From assembly GCF_000024005.1 (NCBI RefSeq), contig NC_013132.1, positions 1,426,001 to 1,490,000 of the forward strand: a DNA stretch of 64,000 nt, given 5' to 3'. This DNA is from Chitinophaga pinensis DSM 2588 (GTDB lineage Bacteria > Bacteroidota > Bacteroidia > Chitinophagales > Chitinophagaceae). Position numbers and translations under genes: made by a program. Shown in pieces: positions 62,872-64,000 of the stretch. Under the pieces are notes generated by a model that saw only the letters and a list, made by a program, of their open reading frames with translations, was not told where the DNA came from and did not search any database. The first letter of the stretch is position 1, and each line of letters opens with the position of its first letter.

Positions 62872-62887
62872 TTTACTTCAAAGTAAA
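62872..62887. promoter_or_regulatory. Palindrome TTTACTT-CA-AAGTAAA upstream of the response regulator
   Basis: Perfect 7-base arms with a 2-base centre. It lies 79-94 bases upstream of the regulator ATG in the 158-bp spacer after ruvC, a suitable place for an operator. A shorter ACCAT/ATGGT repeat is at 62819-62832. Confidence 0.45.
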
Positions 62888-62951
62888 TACAATTTATGAA
62901 CTTCTGGAAAAACGTCAGCGTTAAACCTGGAATTATCTGTCATACAAAATA

Positions 62952-63512
62952 TTATCCTACAATCCTTTCGGGGTTTTTTTGAAGGAACTGTTCCCATCCT
63001 TTGGCTTTACGTGTATCCGGTATTACGCTTGATTCCTGGAAGAAATGACAAACCGCTACTGCGAGCGCATCGGAAGCATCCAGGAATTCAGGACGTTCAT
63101 TGAAATGTAATATTCTTTGTAACATCTGCCAAATCTGTTCCTTATCGGCATTACCATTGCCTGTTATGGACTGTTTGACTTTTTTTGGAGCGTATTCCGT
63201 TACGGGTACTCCTGCCTGCATTGCAGTCGCTATCGCTACGCCCTGAGCGCGGCCCAGCTTTAACATACTTTGCACATTCTTACCAAAGAAAGGAGCTTCA
63301 ATTGCGCAGGAAACCGGTTTGTGCTCGCGTATCAGTTCATGTACACGGGCGTGTATCAGTTGTAGCCTTTCGTAGTGGTCTTTATGACGGGACAGCTTGA
63401 GTACGTTCATGTCCAGCAGGCTGGCCTTAGACCCTTCCACAAGTATCAGTCCGTAACCCATCACAAGCGTACCGGGGTCAATGCCCAGAATTATTTTTGA
63501 CTTGTTTGCCAA
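62952..63512 (-). CDS. ruvC: Crossover junction endodeoxyribonuclease RuvC
   Basis: Cuts Holliday junctions in recombinational repair. From a TTG start at 63512 the protein has 186 residues, the usual length, and begins LANKSKIILGIDPGTLVMGYG. Catalytic acidic residues are Asp in GIDPGT, Glu in CAIEAPFFGKN, and two Asp in FLDASDALAVAVCH. An in-frame ATG at 63572 would add 20 residues with no family similarity and would overlap the divergent gene start, so TTG is preferred. ruvA and ruvB are not in the window. Confidence 0.92.
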   Translation of the reverse strand: MANKSKIILGIDPGTLVMGYGLILVEGSKASLLDMNVLKLSRHKDHYERLQLIHARVHELIREHKPVSCAIEAPFFGKNVQSMLKLGRAQGVAIATAMQAGVPVTEYAPKKVKQSITGNGNADKEQIWQMLQRILHFNERPEFLDASDALAVAVCHFFQESSVIPDTRKAKGWEQFLQKNPERIVG

Positions 63513-63543
63513 CCACAGTTTATTTTTGCCAAAATCTTGATGT

Positions 63544-64000
63544 CTGAACAAAAATACCAAAATAATTCTCAATTACCTGCTGGGAGCAGTGCTTTTTACG
63601 TGGTTAGCCTATTCCATCTATACACAATTGCTGCATCAGCCTAATCTGAAGGCTTCTTTATGGCAGATGATGGCCACCCTGAAAGAGAAAGGTGCACTCA
63701 CCGTAGTACTGGTACTCATTGGCATGTTGCTGAACTGGGGGCTGGAAGCCCGTAAATGGCAGCTGTTAGTCAGGCCGTTACAACATATATCATTTCTTCG
63801 CGCTTTCAGCGCAGTGCTTTCCGGCGTCTCCTTTTCCATCAATACCCCTAACCGTATCGGTGAGTATGGAGGAAGGGTACTATACCTCCGGAACAACCGC
63901 AGCAAACTGAAAGGAATTGCCGCTACCATGGTCGGTAGCTTCAGTCAGCTGCTTGTCACTATTATTTTTGGGTTAACAGGTCTCTGCTACTATATCAACA
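63544..64000 (+). CDS. Flippase-like (lysylphosphatidylglycerol synthase TM/UPF0104) membrane protein, 5' part
   Basis: The frame from 63544 runs open to the window end (about 152 residues) and has membrane segments around residues 7-25, 45-65 and 125-148. Recognisable family stretches are EARKWQLLVRPLQ, FSINTPNRIGEYGGRVLYL and VGSFSQLLVTIIFGL. There is no ATG, GTG or TTG before the first helix: the only sensible start is a CTG at 63544-63546 right after a TGA, giving (M)NKNTKIILNYLLGAVLF. The gene is cut by the window edge. The family includes lipid flippase-like domains; the substrate is unknown. Confidence 0.78.
   Translation, partial: MNKNTKIILNYLLGAVLFTWLAYSIYTQLLHQPNLKASLWQMMATLKEKGALTVVLVLIGMLLNWGLEARKWQLLVRPLQHISFLRAFSAVLSGVSFSINTPNRIGEYGGRVLYLRNNRSKLKGIAATMVGSFSQLLVTIIFGLTGLCYYIN

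Overview
The window is a chromosomal stretch of a Bacteroidota bacterium, most likely a Chitinophaga-like member of the Chitinophagaceae. This rests on family content: a SusC-type plug/barrel receptor with a carboxypeptidase-like N-terminus, DUF3857-transglutaminase, DUF4293, a very large alpha-2-macroglobulin, FtsX/MacB-type permeases, and an F-type ATPase operon with a long secreted AtpB N-terminus. It also rests on promoters of the Bacteroidota form TTG-N19/20-TAnnTTTG, seen complete ahead of sucD, an ECF sigma gene, an ABC exporter and the TonB receptor. No phage, transposase, CRISPR array, rRNA or tRNA was recognised. The content is mostly housekeeping, with several uncharacterised proteins.

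Layout. 1-4.7 kb: the tail of an unknown gene, adenine deaminase behind a WYL regulator, an unknown 194-residue protein and a 1-Cys peroxiredoxin. 4.7-8.1 kb: a minus-strand rRNA-modification operon (rlmN, RluB-type and RluA-type synthases). 8.1-14 kb: a PcaF-type thiolase, an ECF sigma factor, uvrA and a DUF4293 protein. 14-20.3 kb: a malic enzyme/phosphotransacetylase fusion, an atypical kinase-like protein, a two-gene Mla-type lipid transporter and sucD. 20.4-32.1 kb: the alpha-2-macroglobulin, an FtsX-type permease, a DAO-family oxidoreductase and aspS. 32.3-37.1 kb: a cell-wall or glycan cluster (glucosaminidase, two SGNH esterase-fold proteins, MBOAT acyltransferase). 37.2-40.5 kb: an OprP-like porin beside a PhoR/PhoB-type two-component pair. 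40.6-49.4 kb: a DUF1003 protein, a secreted protein with a caspase-like His/Cys pair, an MsbA-like exporter and a TPR-DUF3857-transglutaminase protein. 49.5-53.9 kb: atpB-E-F-H-A, without atpG after atpA. 54-64 kb: a TonB-type receptor with a TPR-like lipid- or periplasm-targeted partner, a methyltransferase, pdxA/rsmA, a hydroxyacid dehydrogenase, greA, a HIT protein, an OmpR-type regulator, ruvC and the start of a flippase-like membrane protein.

The most interesting non-coding signals are: three intergenic units bracketed by (AATTAGG)n and (CCTAATT)n arms that start at the stop codon of a plus-strand gene; a 48-bp nearly perfect palindrome upstream of the thiolase; a terminator-like hairpin between the greA promoter and its start codon; large hairpins in three junctions of the ATPase operon; and a promoter whose -33 box sits inside the arm of the preceding terminator. 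Starts were moved inward from the longest open frame where an ATG, a signal peptide or a promoter argued for it. All motif and coordinate calls were made by reading, without database searches.
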